Source of the DNA: Propioniciclava flava
Lineage (GTDB): Bacteria; Actinomycetota; Actinomycetes; Propionibacteriales; Propionibacteriaceae
Reading direction: 5' to 3'
NCBI RefSeq assembly: GCF_004126535.1
Contig: NZ_PPCV01000009.1
Location: 43,902-107,901 of the forward strand
DNA: 64,000 nucleotides
Positions within the stretch are counted from its first letter, which is position 1, and each line of letters begins with the position of its first letter. The position numbers and the translations under genes were made by a program. The notes under the pieces were generated by a model. The model saw only the letters and a list, made by a program, of their open reading frames with translations, did no database searches and was not told the origin of the DNA. Positions 25,381 through 34,383 of this stretch are shown here, piece after piece.

Positions 25381-25863
25381 TCGGCGCACGTCCGCGACCT
25401 GAGCGAGGATTCCGGGCATCGCGGCCTCCACGCAGGCCAGCGTGTCCTCGAACCCGGCGGTGTCCCCGTACCAGGGGTCGGGGACACCGGAGCCGGGCGG
25501 TGCATCGGGGTCGAAATCGGTCAGCAAAGCGAGGTTGTTCGCCCCCGGCGCGAGGGATCGCATGCGGTCCAGGTGCAAGGGTTCAAGGCCGATGACCAGG
25601 TCGGCCTCGGCGATCTCGGACGCCGTGATCTGGTGGGCGTGGTGCCCGGACGCCTCGTAGCCGTGGCGGGTGAGGACGGCGCGGGCGCGGGAGTCGATCG
25701 GGTTCCCGGACTCCTCGGCGGACACTCCCGCGGAGGTGAAGGTGACGCCGTCGAGCCCCGCGTCCGCTGCCTGCCTGCGGGCGACGCGTTCGGCCATGGG
25801 GGAGCGGCAGATGTTGCCCCAGCAGACGAAGACGACCGAAGTGGGCGCAACGGCGTCGGTCAC
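25378..25863 (-). CDS. low-molecular-weight protein-tyrosine phosphatase
   Basis: A 161-residue LMW-PTP. The P-loop is VCWGNICRSP with nucleophile Cys14, second Cys19 and Arg20; the general acid aspartate sits in VPDPWYGD near residue 130. These enzymes remove phosphate from tyrosine kinases or other signalling proteins, often linked to capsule, stress or virulence. The GTG start overlaps the stop of the small membrane protein gene (GTGA). The 9-nt gap to mprA places the phosphatase in a two-component operon, which suggests crosstalk in envelope regulation; that link is inference. Confidence 0.93.
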   Translation of the reverse strand: MTDAVAPTSVVFVCWGNICRSPMAERVARRQAADAGLDGVTFTSAGVSAEESGNPIDSRARAVLTRHGYEASGHHAHQITASEIAEADLVIGLEPLHLDRMRSLAPGANNLALLTDFDPDAPPGSGVPDPWYGDTAGFEDTLACVEAAMPGILAQVADVRR

Positions 25864-26240
25864 GAATGGACCTCGCCGCGGCGTCCGACGAAGGAGTTGA
25901 GCACGAAGCTGACCACCGACACCATCAAGGCGCCCCAGAAGGCCGACCAGAAGCCGTCAACGCCCCACGGGACGCCCAACTTCGCGCACACCCACGAGGT
26001 GAGCATGAGCAGGGCCGCGTTGATGACGAGGAGGAAGAACCCCAGCGTCAACAGCAGCAGCGGGGACGTCACGAAGACGAACAACGGCTTGACCAGCGCA
26101 TTGACCAAGCCGAAGATCGCGGCCACGACGAGCATGGTGACGACCGCGTTCGCGGTACTGGAGGTGTCGAGCCAGATGCCCGGCAGAAGCCAGGTGGCGA
26201 CACCGAGGGACAGGGCACTGACCAAGAATCGAAGGATCAC
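25860..26240 (-). CDS. phage holin family (YvlD-like) small membrane protein
   Basis: A 126-residue protein with four hydrophobic helices (about 5-22, 31-50, 57-80 and 95-115) in the pattern of the Phage_holin_4_2/YvlD family. Despite the name, chromosomal members are ordinary inner-membrane proteins of unknown function, often next to stress regulators. The start is taken as the GTG at 26240 because VILRFLVSALSLGVATWLLPGI is the family's usual N-terminus; a TTG nine codons earlier is possible. It heads the phosphatase-mprA-mprB cluster and is coupled to the phosphatase by a 4-nt overlap. Confidence 0.8.
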   Translation of the reverse strand: MILRFLVSALSLGVATWLLPGIWLDTSSTANAVVTMLVVAAIFGLVNALVKPLFVFVTSPLLLLTLGFFLLVINAALLMLTSWVCAKLGVPWGVDGFWSAFWGALMVSVVSFVLNSFVGRRGEVHS

Positions 26241-26338
26241 TCCGCTAGTTTTCCATGTGCGGCACAATGTTCACTTCCGGGATTTACCTTGCCGCGCCCT
26301 GAGTCGCGCGGCGGCCCGGTGATGAGAGAGGCAGACGC

Positions 26339-27331
26339 GTGGGCGAGTTGACCGGGCGGGATTTCCTGAAGGAGGTCGACTTCACTCCCGATGAGTGGAG
26401 CCACCTTGTGGAACTCACCGGAGCGTTGAAGACGGCTCGACGTGAGGGCCGTGAGGAGCAGCGCCTGCGCGGCAAGAACTTCGCCCTCATCTTCGAGAAG
26501 AGCTCCACCCGGACGCGGGCCGCGTTCGAGGTCGGCGCCCGGCAACAAGGCGCCCACACCACCTACCTGGATCCCTCCGGCGCGCACATCGGCTCCAAGG
26601 AGTCCGCCGCCGACACGGCGCTCGTCCTGGAGCGCGTGTACGACGGCATCGAGTTCCGGGGCAACTCCCAAGACACGGTCGAGAAGCTCGCTGAGTTCGC
26701 GTCCGTTCCGGTGTGGAACGGCCTGACCGACGAATGGCACCCCACCCAAGCGCTGTGCGACGCGTTCACCATGGTCGAGGCCGCAGGCCGGCCCGCGAAG
26801 GATCTCTCTTTCGCCTACCTGGGAGATGCCCGCTACAACACGGGCAACTCGATGCTGACGATGGGAGCCATGATGGGCATGGACGTCCGCATGGTCGCCC
26901 CCGCCGAGTTCGCTCCCTCACCCGCCCGCATCGAACTGGCGCGTGAGATCGCCGCGAGCACCGGGGCCACCATCACGATCACCGATGACATCGAGGAGGG
27001 GGCGCGCGGCGTCGACTTCGTCCACACCGACGTGTGGGTGTCGATGGGGGAGCCGCACGGGGTGTGGGCCGAGCGGTGCCGCATCCTGGCCCCCTACCGC
27101 GTGACGGCCCAGGTCATGGAGTGGGCGGGCCCGAACGCGAAGTTCATGCACTGCCTTCCCGCGTTCCACGACCTGGAGACGTCAACGGCCCGGCTGGTGA
27201 ATGACCTGACCGGCATGCGCGAACTCGAAGTCACCGACGAGGTGTTCACCTCCCCGGCGTCCATCGTGTTCGATCAGGCCGAGAACCGGCTGCACTCCAT
27301 CAAGGCCGTCATGGTGGCAACCGCGTCCTAG
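26339..27331 (+). CDS. arcB: ornithine carbamoyltransferase
   Basis: A 330-residue enzyme that forms citrulline from ornithine and carbamoyl phosphate, or runs in reverse in arginine catabolism. Carbamoyl-phosphate loop SSTRTR at 55-60, HPTQ at 134-137, ornithine loop [10 protein letters not shown] near 269-278. The stretch [19 protein letters not shown] and the length resemble the ArcB/enterobacterial ArgF type more than the shorter actinobacterial ArgF of biosynthetic arg clusters, and no arg or arc gene is nearby, so the physiological direction is unsure. GTG start after AGAGAGG. A bidirectional hairpin ends the gene. Confidence 0.88.
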   Translation: MGELTGRDFLKEVDFTPDEWSHLVELTGALKTARREGREEQRLRGKNFALIFEKSSTRTRAAFEVGARQQGAHTTYLDPSGAHIGSKESAADTALVLERVYDGIEFRGNSQDTVEKLAEFASVPVWNGLTDEWHPTQALCDAFTMVEAAGRPAKDLSFAYLGDARYNTGNSMLTMGAMMGMDVRMVAPAEFAPSPARIELAREIAASTGATITITDDIEEGARGVDFVHTDVWVSMGEPHGVWAERCRILAPYRVTAQVMEWAGPNAKFMHCLPAFHDLETSTARLVNDLTGMRELEVTDEVFTSPASIVFDQAENRLHSIKAVMVATAS

Positions 27332-27347
27332 GCGGAAACCCTGCCGT

Positions 27348-27382
27348 CGCCGGGCGCCGAGGTTCGCCCGCGGCGTCCGGCG
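27348..27382. terminator. bidirectional terminator between convergent genes
   Basis: A 12-bp stem (CGCCGGGCGCCG with CGGCGTCCGGCG, one wobble) in the 57-nt gap between the convergent ornithine carbamoyltransferase and HAD genes. Confidence 0.75.
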
Positions 27383-27388
27383 CCGGGG

Positions 27389-27994
27389 CTAACGCCGCGG
27401 CAGGACGCCGATCTGCGTCAGCCAGGCGCGACTGTCGGCGTCGCTGCTCCACAGGTGCGCCGTCCAGCCCGCCCGGAGCGCCGCCGACACGTTGAGGGCG
27501 CTGTCGTCGATGAACGCGATCTCGCCCGCAGCCGTCTCGGTGCCCTCCTCGACCCGGGTGTAGATCGCCGGGTTCGGCTTCACGATGCCCATGGAAGCGG
27601 AGACGAACCACAGGTCGGCATCAGGGGCGTAGTCGGCGTCCGCGAAAGCGAGATCGACGCTGAACGGGGCGTTGCTGAGCACGGCCACGGTGCGTCCGGC
27701 GGCACGCACGTCCCGCAGGAGTTCCCGGGCGGTGGGACGCATCACCGCCCACAGGCGAGCGTCGAGGCGGGCGAGGCGGTCGATCATCTCGGGGGTGGTG
27801 GGCTTACCCAAGGCCGCCAGGACGGGCGTCCAATACTCGGCGTCGGAGCAGCCCGCATCGTAGGCGGTTCGGCCCGCCCAGTAGACGCGGGCATAGTCCT
27901 GCTCGGGGACGCCGAGCAGCGCGGCTGCCTCCTCGATCACCCCCTCGCCCGAGGCGAGAACCTTGCCGAAATCAAAGACGACGGTGCGGATCAT
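27389..27994 (-). CDS. HAD-IA family hydrolase
   Basis: A 201-residue haloacid dehalogenase-type protein. Motif I reads VVFDFGKVLA, so the second catalytic position of DxD is glycine, as in the YihX/epoxide-hydrolase-like DFGxV subgroup; motif II is the threonine/serine in AVLSNAP, motif III KPNPAIY, and motif IV IDDSALNV. The loss of the second Asp weakens a simple phosphatase prediction, although this subgroup includes active sugar phosphatases. Its ATG lies 6 nt after CACACT and there is no Shine-Dalgarno. No operon partner. Confidence 0.82.
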   Translation of the reverse strand: MIRTVVFDFGKVLASGEGVIEEAAALLGVPEQDYARVYWAGRTAYDAGCSDAEYWTPVLAALGKPTTPEMIDRLARLDARLWAVMRPTARELLRDVRAAGRTVAVLSNAPFSVDLAFADADYAPDADLWFVSASMGIVKPNPAIYTRVEEGTETAAGEIAFIDDSALNVSAALRAGWTAHLWSSDADSRAWLTQIGVLPRR

Positions 27995-28006
27995 GGCTTC
28001 AGTGTG

Positions 28007-29356
28007 TCAGGCCCTCGATCCCTCGACCGGAGCGGCATCCCCGGGAGCCGCGTGAGCGTAGGCGGCGCTGAGCGTCCGGTAGGGCCGTGAGGCGAGGGCT
28101 GCGACGGTGATGAGCAACCCCACGATGCTGGTCAGGAGGAACACCAAAGCGATGCCGCGTGCGTGCCCCTCCCCCAGCAGCCAGCCCCATTGGTCCTGTC
28201 CCGCGGGGGTGTTCATGTAGGGGATGAGCCAGAACTGGGCGATGGGGCCGATGAGGAAGGAACTGATCGGCGCGGAGGCCAACTCGACCGATTGTGCGAA
28301 ACCGAAGACGCGCCCCTGCTTGGGGAGCGGGACGACGCGCTGCAGGACCGTCTGCTCGGCGGCTTCGGCGAAGGGGATGATCGCCATGTAGATGAGCATC
28401 CCGACGACGAGCAGCCAGATCGACTCGCGGATCGCGAAGGTGCCCCCGATGATCCACATCACGATGTTGGCTAGCAGGAGGGCCCGCAGTGGGCGGGCGC
28501 CCAGGCCGACCTTCGCGATGACCGCGCCGCCGATGAGGAAGCCGATGCCGACGAACCCGAACACCAGCCCCCACGTCTCCACCGAGACCAGCGACAGGCC
28601 GTAAGGGTCGAGCAGGGCCATGTAGACGCCGCCGATGAGGTTGTTGAACGTCGAGAAGATGATGAGCCAGATCAGGGCCGGAACTTCACGGATCGCACCC
28701 CACGCGCCTGCGAAGTCCACCTTCTTGGGGGCGCCGTCGGCGTGCACGATGTCCGCTTCGGGGATCGGGACACTCAGCATGTGCGCCAGGGATCCCGCGG
28801 TCAAGACGAGCGAAATGAGCAGCGAGGTCGTCATGCCGAGTTGGCCGATCGCCAAACCCGCGATGACGGAGGTGATCATGAACCCGAGCCCGGCAACCAT
28901 CCCCACTAGGCCGTTGGCTTTGGCGCGTTCGGTGTCGGGGACGAGTAGCGTCACGACGGTACCCAGCGCGATGCTGCGCGCCGACTCCATGATGGCGCCG
29001 GTGAGGAGCAACACGATGAAGGCGAAGAAGGGGAGCGAGCCGAGCGTGAGGAGTTGCTCGCGTGGGGAGATGAAATAGACGATCGCGGCCAACGCGAAGA
29101 ACACCGCCGTGACGCCCTGGGCGACGACCATGACGCGCTTCTTGCGCGTGCGGTCGATCCAACTCCCGAACGGGACGCCGAACAGGGCCGTGCCGAGCAT
29201 GTAGGAACCGCCGAGGATGGCGGTCACCAAGACGTTGCGGGTCTCCAGGTACATCCAGAACGTGACGCAGTACCACAGGAAACTGGTGGTGATGTTGGCG
29301 ATGAGCGTGTTGATCAAGACAGCGCGAAAGCTGCGCTGCCGAGGGTCCGAGACCAT
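28007..29356 (-). CDS. MFS transporter, efflux type
   Basis: A 449-residue 12-helix major facilitator similar to the DHA3/MefA-like efflux group. The helix 2-3 signature is FGVPFGSWIDRTRKKRVMV, and GLVGMVAGLGFMITSVIAGL is the helix 5 region seen in drug efflux members. No substrate can be assigned. GGGGAG precedes the ATG; a TAGACT box at 29394-29399 on the minus strand would give a 37-nt leader. It diverges from the 2-oxoacid dehydrogenase operon, with which it shares a 200-bp regulatory region, and the HAD gene follows 12 nt after its stop. Confidence 0.85.
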   Translation of the reverse strand: MVSDPRQRSFRAVLINTLIANITTSFLWYCVTFWMYLETRNVLVTAILGGSYMLGTALFGVPFGSWIDRTRKKRVMVVAQGVTAVFFALAAIVYFISPREQLLTLGSLPFFAFIVLLLTGAIMESARSIALGTVVTLLVPDTERAKANGLVGMVAGLGFMITSVIAGLAIGQLGMTTSLLISLVLTAGSLAHMLSVPIPEADIVHADGAPKKVDFAGAWGAIREVPALIWLIIFSTFNNLIGGVYMALLDPYGLSLVSVETWGLVFGFVGIGFLIGGAVIAKVGLGARPLRALLLANIVMWIIGGTFAIRESIWLLVVGMLIYMAIIPFAEAAEQTVLQRVVPLPKQGRVFGFAQSVELASAPISSFLIGPIAQFWLIPYMNTPAGQDQWGWLLGEGHARGIALVFLLTSIVGLLITVAALASRPYRTLSAAYAHAAPGDAAPVEGSRA

Positions 29357-29534
29357 CGGGCTCCCCTAAGCAAAGACGACGAAAAGCCTCGACAGTCTAG
29401 GTCCCGCCGGGTGGCTGCGTCCCCTTCTCAGGCGGGGGTTCAGGGGTCGCCCAGGGTTGTGGGATCCCGCCCGCCGTGAGCGGGAACGGGGGTTTGTGCA
29501 GGCGGAAATCGGACATGCAGGGTTCCTACCTACG

Positions 29535-29544
29535 GTTACGTAAC
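29535..29544. promoter_or_regulatory. palindromic operator overlapping the E1alpha promoter
   Basis: GTTACGTAAC is a perfect 10-bp palindrome, extended to ACGGTTACGTAACTGT with one mismatched pair. It lies directly upstream of the -10 box of the 2-oxoacid dehydrogenase operon, in the spacer where a repressor would block RNA polymerase. The GT-N6-AC outline is compatible with GntR-type regulators, but no regulator gene is adjacent. Confidence 0.5.
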
Positions 29545-29546
29545 TG

Positions 29547-29552
29547 TACAAT
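29547..29552 (+). promoter_or_regulatory. -10 box, leaderless start of the E1alpha gene
   Basis: TACAAT followed by 7 nt and the GTG start codon at 29560. There is no Shine-Dalgarno before the GTG, which supports a leaderless mRNA and settles the choice of start. Confidence 0.7.
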
Positions 29553-29559
29553 CGGTGGT

Positions 29560-30720
29560 GTGATCGAACCTCTCGACCCCGACGCCACCGAATCGGTGGT
29601 GACCCCCGGGGGCACCCGGATCGTCCGCAGCGAAGAGTTCATCCAGCTCCTCACCCCCGAGGGGGAGCGGGTAGACGCCGACGGATTCAGCTATGACCAT
29701 GACGACGCGACGCTGGCCGCGAATCTGCGCCACATGGTGCTGGGGCGCCGCTTCGACACCGAAGCCACCGCGCTGCAACGCAAGGGGCAACTCGGCCTGT
29801 GGCCCCCGTCGCTGGGGCAGGAGGCAGCCCAGGTCGGCTCTGGAGCCGCCGTCGCGGCCCTCGACCGCGTGTTCCCCAGCTACCGGGAACACGCGGTCGC
29901 GCTCATGCGCGGCGTCGATCCGCTCGACATGCTCAAGACGATGCGCGGCACTGCGATGGTCGACTGGGATTCGGTCGATACCCGCTTCCATCTCTACTCA
30001 TTCGTCATCGGCACCCAAGCTCTGCACGCCGTCGGCTACGCCATGGGCATGCAGCGCGACGGCGTCGTCGGCAACCCCGATCAGGCCGACAACGGCGCAG
30101 TCCTGGTGTACTTCGGCGACGGTGCCACCAGCCAAGGCGACGTGAGCGAGTCGCTGGTCTTCGCCGCGTCCTATCAGGCGCCCGTCGTGTTCTTCGTCCA
30201 AAACAACCAGTGGGCCATCTCCGAGCCGATCACCCGACAAAGCCGCATCCCGCTCTACCGGCGCGCCACCGGGTTCGGGATCCCCAGCGTCCGCGTCGAC
30301 GGCAACGACGTGCTCGCCGTCCAGGCCGTCACCGAATGGGCGCTGGATCGCGCCCGACGTGGGCACGGGCCGACCTTCATCGAGGCTTTCACATACCGGA
30401 TGGGCGCCCACACCACCTCGGATGACCCCACCAAGTACCGGGAGCGGGCCGAAGAGGAGCAATGGCGGGCCAAGGACCCCATCACCCGCCTGCGCACCTA
30501 CCTTCTGAGCACCGGGGCCATCGACCAGGCCTGGCTGGACGCGCTGGAGGCCGAATCCGAGGCGCTCGGCGTCCGCATCCGCGAGGGCTGCCCCAACCTG
30601 CCCGACCCGGTCCTGGAAGACTATTGGGGACGCGTCTACGCCCAGACCCCGCCCGCGCTGGCCGCCCAGCGGGAGGCCTACCTGGCCTATGAGGCGTCCT
30701 TCGAGGGAGGGCAAGCCTGA
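29560..30720 (+). CDS. 2-oxoacid dehydrogenase E1 component, alpha subunit
   Basis: A 386-residue thiamine-diphosphate subunit that decarboxylates pyruvate or branched-chain 2-oxoacids. The TPP motif is VYFGDGATSQGDVSES to VQNNQWAISEP, and the phosphorylation-loop-like block YRMGAHTTSDDPTKYR is conserved. The GTG at 29560 was chosen because the TACAAT box sits 7 nt upstream; earlier in-frame starts would lie upstream of the promoter. Together with the following E1beta and E2 it forms one operon. Sequence features of E2 favour a branched-chain or mixed substrate enzyme; a lipoamide dehydrogenase (E3) is not present. Confidence 0.92.
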   Translation: MIEPLDPDATESVVTPGGTRIVRSEEFIQLLTPEGERVDADGFSYDHDDATLAANLRHMVLGRRFDTEATALQRKGQLGLWPPSLGQEAAQVGSGAAVAALDRVFPSYREHAVALMRGVDPLDMLKTMRGTAMVDWDSVDTRFHLYSFVIGTQALHAVGYAMGMQRDGVVGNPDQADNGAVLVYFGDGATSQGDVSESLVFAASYQAPVVFFVQNNQWAISEPITRQSRIPLYRRATGFGIPSVRVDGNDVLAVQAVTEWALDRARRGHGPTFIEAFTYRMGAHTTSDDPTKYRERAEEEQWRAKDPITRLRTYLLSTGAIDQAWLDALEAESEALGVRIREGCPNLPDPVLEDYWGRVYAQTPPALAAQREAYLAYEASFEGGQA

Positions 30721-31697
30721 TGAGCGAGACCATGACCATGGCCAAGGCGCTCAACGCGGGCCTGCGCCGTGCGCTCGAGGCCGACCCCAAGGTGCTTTTG
30801 GCCGGAGAGGACATCGGGCAGTTGGGCGGCGTGTTCCGCATCACCGAGCATCTGCAGCGCGATTTCGGCCCCGAGCGGGTCGTCGACTCCCCGCTGGCCG
30901 AGTCCGGCATCGTCGGCACCGCGCTGGGGATGGCGCTGCGCGGGTACCGTCCGGTCGTCGAGATCCAGTTCGACGGGTTCGTCTACCCGGCATTCGACCA
31001 GATCGTTTCCCAGGTCTCCCGGATGCGATTTCGTTCCATGGGGCGCCTCAGCGTTCCGATGGTGATCCGCATCCCCTCCGGCGGCGGTATCGGTGCCATC
31101 GAGCACCACTCCGAGTCGCCCGAGGCCTACTTCGCGCACACGCCCGGCCTGGTCGTCGTCGCGCCCTCCACGCCCCTGGACGCCTACTGGATGATTCAGC
31201 AGGCCGTCGCCTCCGACGATCCGGTGATCTTCTTCGAGCCCAAGCGCCGATACCACGAGAAGGGCGAGGTGGACCTGACCGCCCCGCCCCTGCCGTTGGA
31301 CGCCGCCCGCGTCGTCCTCGAAGGCAGCGACGTCACCCTCATCACCTACGGACCGATGGTGAAGACGTGCGTGGAAGCCGCTTTGGCGGCGTCCGCCGAG
31401 GGGCGCTCGGTGGAAGTCATCGACCTGCGCAGCCTGTCCCCGCTCGACGATGCCACGCTGCGGGCGTCGGTGGAGAAGACAGGCCGGGCCGTCGTCGTTC
31501 ACGAAGCGGTCCGCTCCGGCGGGCTGGGCGGAGAGATCGCCGGCCGACTCCAAGAGGACTGCTTCTACTCCCTCGAAGCGCCCGTGCTACGCGTGACCGG
31601 CTACGACATGCCCTACCCGCCTAGCCGCGTCGAAAAGAACTACCTGCCCGACCTCGACCGCATCCTGGATGCCGTCGACAGGTCGCTGGCCCACTGA
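30720..31697 (+). CDS. 2-oxoacid dehydrogenase E1 component, beta subunit
   Basis: A 325-residue transketolase-like beta subunit that completes the heterotetrameric E1. Typical blocks are MTMAKALNAGLRRALEADPK, VLLAGEDIGQLGGVFRIT, VDSPLAESGIVGTALGMAL, FQP-type variant FDGFVYPAFDQIVSQVSRMR, and the C-terminal VLRVTGYDMPYPPSRVEKNY. The ATG shares one base with the E1alpha stop (TGATG), so the two subunits are made by coupled translation in equal amounts. No signal for separate transcription. Confidence 0.94.
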   Translation: MSETMTMAKALNAGLRRALEADPKVLLAGEDIGQLGGVFRITEHLQRDFGPERVVDSPLAESGIVGTALGMALRGYRPVVEIQFDGFVYPAFDQIVSQVSRMRFRSMGRLSVPMVIRIPSGGGIGAIEHHSESPEAYFAHTPGLVVVAPSTPLDAYWMIQQAVASDDPVIFFEPKRRYHEKGEVDLTAPPLPLDAARVVLEGSDVTLITYGPMVKTCVEAALAASAEGRSVEVIDLRSLSPLDDATLRASVEKTGRAVVVHEAVRSGGLGGEIAGRLQEDCFYSLEAPVLRVTGYDMPYPPSRVEKNYLPDLDRILDAVDRSLAH

Positions 31698-31719
31698 GCC
31701 CCACGAAACGGAGAACTCC

Positions 31720-33204
31720 ATGTTCGAGATGACGTTGCCCGACCCGGGCGAAGGCCTGCTGGAGGCCGAGATCACCCAATGGCTCGTCGCTCCCGGTGAC
31801 GAGGTCGCCGTCAACGACGTGGTGGTGGAGATCGAGACCGCCAAATCGCTGGTGGAACTGCCCGCCCCCGTCGCGGGACGTGTCGCGACGTTGCACGCCG
31901 AGGTCGGCACCGTGGTGGCCGTCGGCTCGGCCATCATGACCATTGCCGAACCCGGCGATCAGGCGGCGGCGCCGTCCGAGGCGGAGCCGAGCGAGGTGCT
32001 GCAGGGGCGCGTCGAGACCGGCGACGCCGACGAACCCACGCACGCCGAGGAATCCGCCCCCGACGAGGACGCGCGACCCGCGCCACAGGCCACGGCCGCA
32101 GAACCCGCCGGGGCGATGCTGGTCGGGTACGGGGCGGCCGCCGGGTCGGTGGCGCGGCGTCCCCGCAAGGGAGTTCCCGCACGTCCCGGCCCCGAAACCG
32201 ATCAGGTCCACGAGTCCTACGGGCTCGACGAATCACCCGCCCACAAGGTGGAAGAGGTGTACCCGACGGGCGCGGTCCACGATGAGCCGGTCGAACCGCC
32301 GCTGCCGCGTCCCGAGGCGGGGGCCCGCCCCGGTCACGCCGTGGATCCGGTGGGCCGTCCGCTGGCCAAGCCCGCGGTGCGCCGGCTGGCCCGCGATCTC
32401 GGCATCGACCTGGGCGAGATCGCCGGGACCGGCCCCGCAGGGATCATCACTCCCCATGACGTCGCGCAGACGGCAGCCGGGGCGGCGACCGGACGCCGAG
32501 GCGACACCAGGATCCCGCTGCGGGGGGTCCGGCGTCAGATGGTGCAGGCGATGCAGGCGTCCCTCCAGGTGCCGCAGGCGTCTGTGTGGGTGGACGTCGA
32601 CGTCACCGAGACGGTGGCCCTGATCGACCAGCTCAAACAGCGCCGCGAGTTCGCGGGGCTACGGGTGTCGCCGATCGTGGTGCTCGCCAAGGCGGTGTGC
32701 CTGGCGATGGCCAAGCACCCGGAGGTGAACTCCAGCCTGGATCTGGCCCGCGACGAGATCGTCGTCCACCCGGACGTGAACCTGGGCATCGCCGCGGCGA
32801 CCCGGCGGGGCCTGGTCGTGCCGAACATCAAGGCGGCCAACGACCTCAACCTGCTGGAGTTGGCCGAAGCTCTCAACGAGTTGGTGAGCAAGGTCCGCGA
32901 AGGGCGCATCACGCCCGCGGACGCGGCGCGTGGCACGTTCACCATCACCAACGTCGGTGTGTTCGGCGTGGAGGGCGGCACCCCGATCCTCAACCCCAAC
33001 GAGTCGGCGATCCTGTGCCTGGGGACGTTCAACCGGCGTCCGTGGGTCGTGGGTGAGGGGGCGAGCGAGCGCATGGAGATCCGGTCGGTGGCCAAGCTGA
33101 CGCTCACGATCGACCACCGCGTCCTCGACGGGGAACAGGCGTCCCGCTTCCTGGCCGATGTGGCGACGATCCTCACCGATCCCGGGCTGTCCCTGCTGTT
33201 TTGA
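31720..33204 (+). CDS. dihydrolipoamide acyltransferase (E2), branched-chain type
   Basis: A 494-residue E2. One lipoyl domain (residues 1-78) with the modified lysine Lys42 in VEIETAKSLVEL; a long acidic/proline-rich linker; the segment AMLVGYGAAAGSVARRPRK, which is typical of actinobacterial branched-chain E2 proteins; a peripheral subunit-binding domain (about 205-245, KPAVRRLARDLGIDLGEI); and a catalytic acyltransferase domain ending with TIDHRVLDGEQASRFLAD, where His and Asp are the active-site pair. GGAG precedes the ATG, 22 nt after E1beta. E3 must be supplied from another locus. Confidence 0.93.
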   Translation: MFEMTLPDPGEGLLEAEITQWLVAPGDEVAVNDVVVEIETAKSLVELPAPVAGRVATLHAEVGTVVAVGSAIMTIAEPGDQAAAPSEAEPSEVLQGRVETGDADEPTHAEESAPDEDARPAPQATAAEPAGAMLVGYGAAAGSVARRPRKGVPARPGPETDQVHESYGLDESPAHKVEEVYPTGAVHDEPVEPPLPRPEAGARPGHAVDPVGRPLAKPAVRRLARDLGIDLGEIAGTGPAGIITPHDVAQTAAGAATGRRGDTRIPLRGVRRQMVQAMQASLQVPQASVWVDVDVTETVALIDQLKQRREFAGLRVSPIVVLAKAVCLAMAKHPEVNSSLDLARDEIVVHPDVNLGIAAATRRGLVVPNIKAANDLNLLELAEALNELVSKVREGRITPADAARGTFTITNVGVFGVEGGTPILNPNESAILCLGTFNRRPWVVGEGASERMEIRSVAKLTLTIDHRVLDGEQASRFLADVATILTDPGLSLLF

Positions 33205-33251
33205 GCCGGAGGGGCGCCCCGGGAACCGCAAGGAGCCCTCGGCGCGCAACA

Positions 33252-34376
33252 ATGGTCGCCATGCTGAGCACGTCGGTCGCCACCACGCGGTTGGATCACA
33301 TCCGGCACAACCTGGACGCCGTGCGTGCCCGGGTCGGTGATCGTCAGGTGCTGGCCGCGGTCAAGGCGAATGCCTACGGGCACGGAGCCGTCGAGGTCGC
33401 GCAGATGATCCAGGCGACGCGGGCTGCCGACTGGTTGGGGGTGGCGACCGTCCCCGAAGGGCTCGCCCTGCGCGAGGCCGGGGTGACGATGCCGCTGCTC
33501 AAACTCAGCCACGCCACCGACCCGGAGCAGGTGGCGGCCGCCGTCGCCGCCGACATCGACCTGGCCGTCGTGGACGCCGCCAGCATCGACGCCGTCGCGG
33601 ATGCTGCCACGCGCATCGGACGCGCCGCAGCCGTCCACCTCAAAGTGGACACGGGCATGCACCGCATCGGTTGCCCGCCGCCAGATGCGGTCTCGCTGGC
33701 GCAACGCGTGGACGCGGCCGGGCTGCGGCTGCGCGGCGTGTTCTCCCACCTGCCCGTCTCCGACACCGAGGGTGGGCGCGCGTTCACCCAGGATCAGATC
33801 GCGCTGTTCGCGTCCGTCACCGAAGCCATCGCCGAGGCGCGCGGGCCCGTGGAACTGCGGCACCTGGCCAACTCGGGTGGCGTCTTGATGCATCCCGACG
33901 CCTGGTTCGACCTGGTGCGCCCCGGAATTGTGGTGTACGGCAGCCTCCCGGATCCGACCTCCGAGCCCGCACTCGATCTGCGTCCCGGCCTGGAGTGGAC
34001 GACGCGGGTGAGCTTCGTCAAACAGGTCGCCGCAGGGGAAAGCGTCAGCTATGGGCGGACGTGGACGGCACCCGCCGACACCTGGATCGCGACCCTGCCC
34101 GTGGGCTACGGCGACGGGTTCTCCCGGCAGTTGTCCAATGTGGGGGCAGTGCTGGTGGGTGGGGTGCGGCGTCCGATCGTCGGGCGGGTGTGCATGGATC
34201 AGCTGATGGTGGATCTTGGCCCGACCACGCAGGTGCGTCCGGGGGATCCGGCCGTCCTCATCGGACGTGACGGCGAGGCCAGCATCACGGTGGCGGAGGT
34301 CGCGCAGGAGATGGGAACGATCCCCTATGAGGTGACCTGCCTGATCACCCCGCGCGTGGAGCGGCGCTTCCGCTGA
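33252..34376 (+). CDS. alr: alanine racemase
   Basis: A 374-residue fold-III PLP enzyme that makes D-alanine for peptidoglycan. Lys38 in AAVKANAYGHG binds PLP, the second catalytic base is the tyrosine in SVSYGRTW near residue 265, and substrate-binding blocks HLKVDTGMHRIG and VCMDQLMVDLG are intact. I list the ATG at 33252; a second ATG at 33261 lies 7 nt after AACAAT and could be a leaderless start, which would shorten the protein by three residues. AGGAG at 33231 is rather far for either. It stands alone, converging with the EcsC-like gene. Confidence 0.93.
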   Translation: MVAMLSTSVATTRLDHIRHNLDAVRARVGDRQVLAAVKANAYGHGAVEVAQMIQATRAADWLGVATVPEGLALREAGVTMPLLKLSHATDPEQVAAAVAADIDLAVVDAASIDAVADAATRIGRAAAVHLKVDTGMHRIGCPPPDAVSLAQRVDAAGLRLRGVFSHLPVSDTEGGRAFTQDQIALFASVTEAIAEARGPVELRHLANSGGVLMHPDAWFDLVRPGIVVYGSLPDPTSEPALDLRPGLEWTTRVSFVKQVAAGESVSYGRTWTAPADTWIATLPVGYGDGFSRQLSNVGAVLVGGVRRPIVGRVCMDQLMVDLGPTTQVRPGDPAVLIGRDGEASITVAEVAQEMGTIPYEVTCLITPRVERRFR

Positions 34377-34383
34377 GTTCTGG

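Noticed and set aside
25860..26240. The holin-family gene as a sign of prophage
   Set aside because: No phage gene lies nearby, the gene is coupled to a phosphatase and two-component system, and chromosomal YvlD-like proteins carry this misleading family name.
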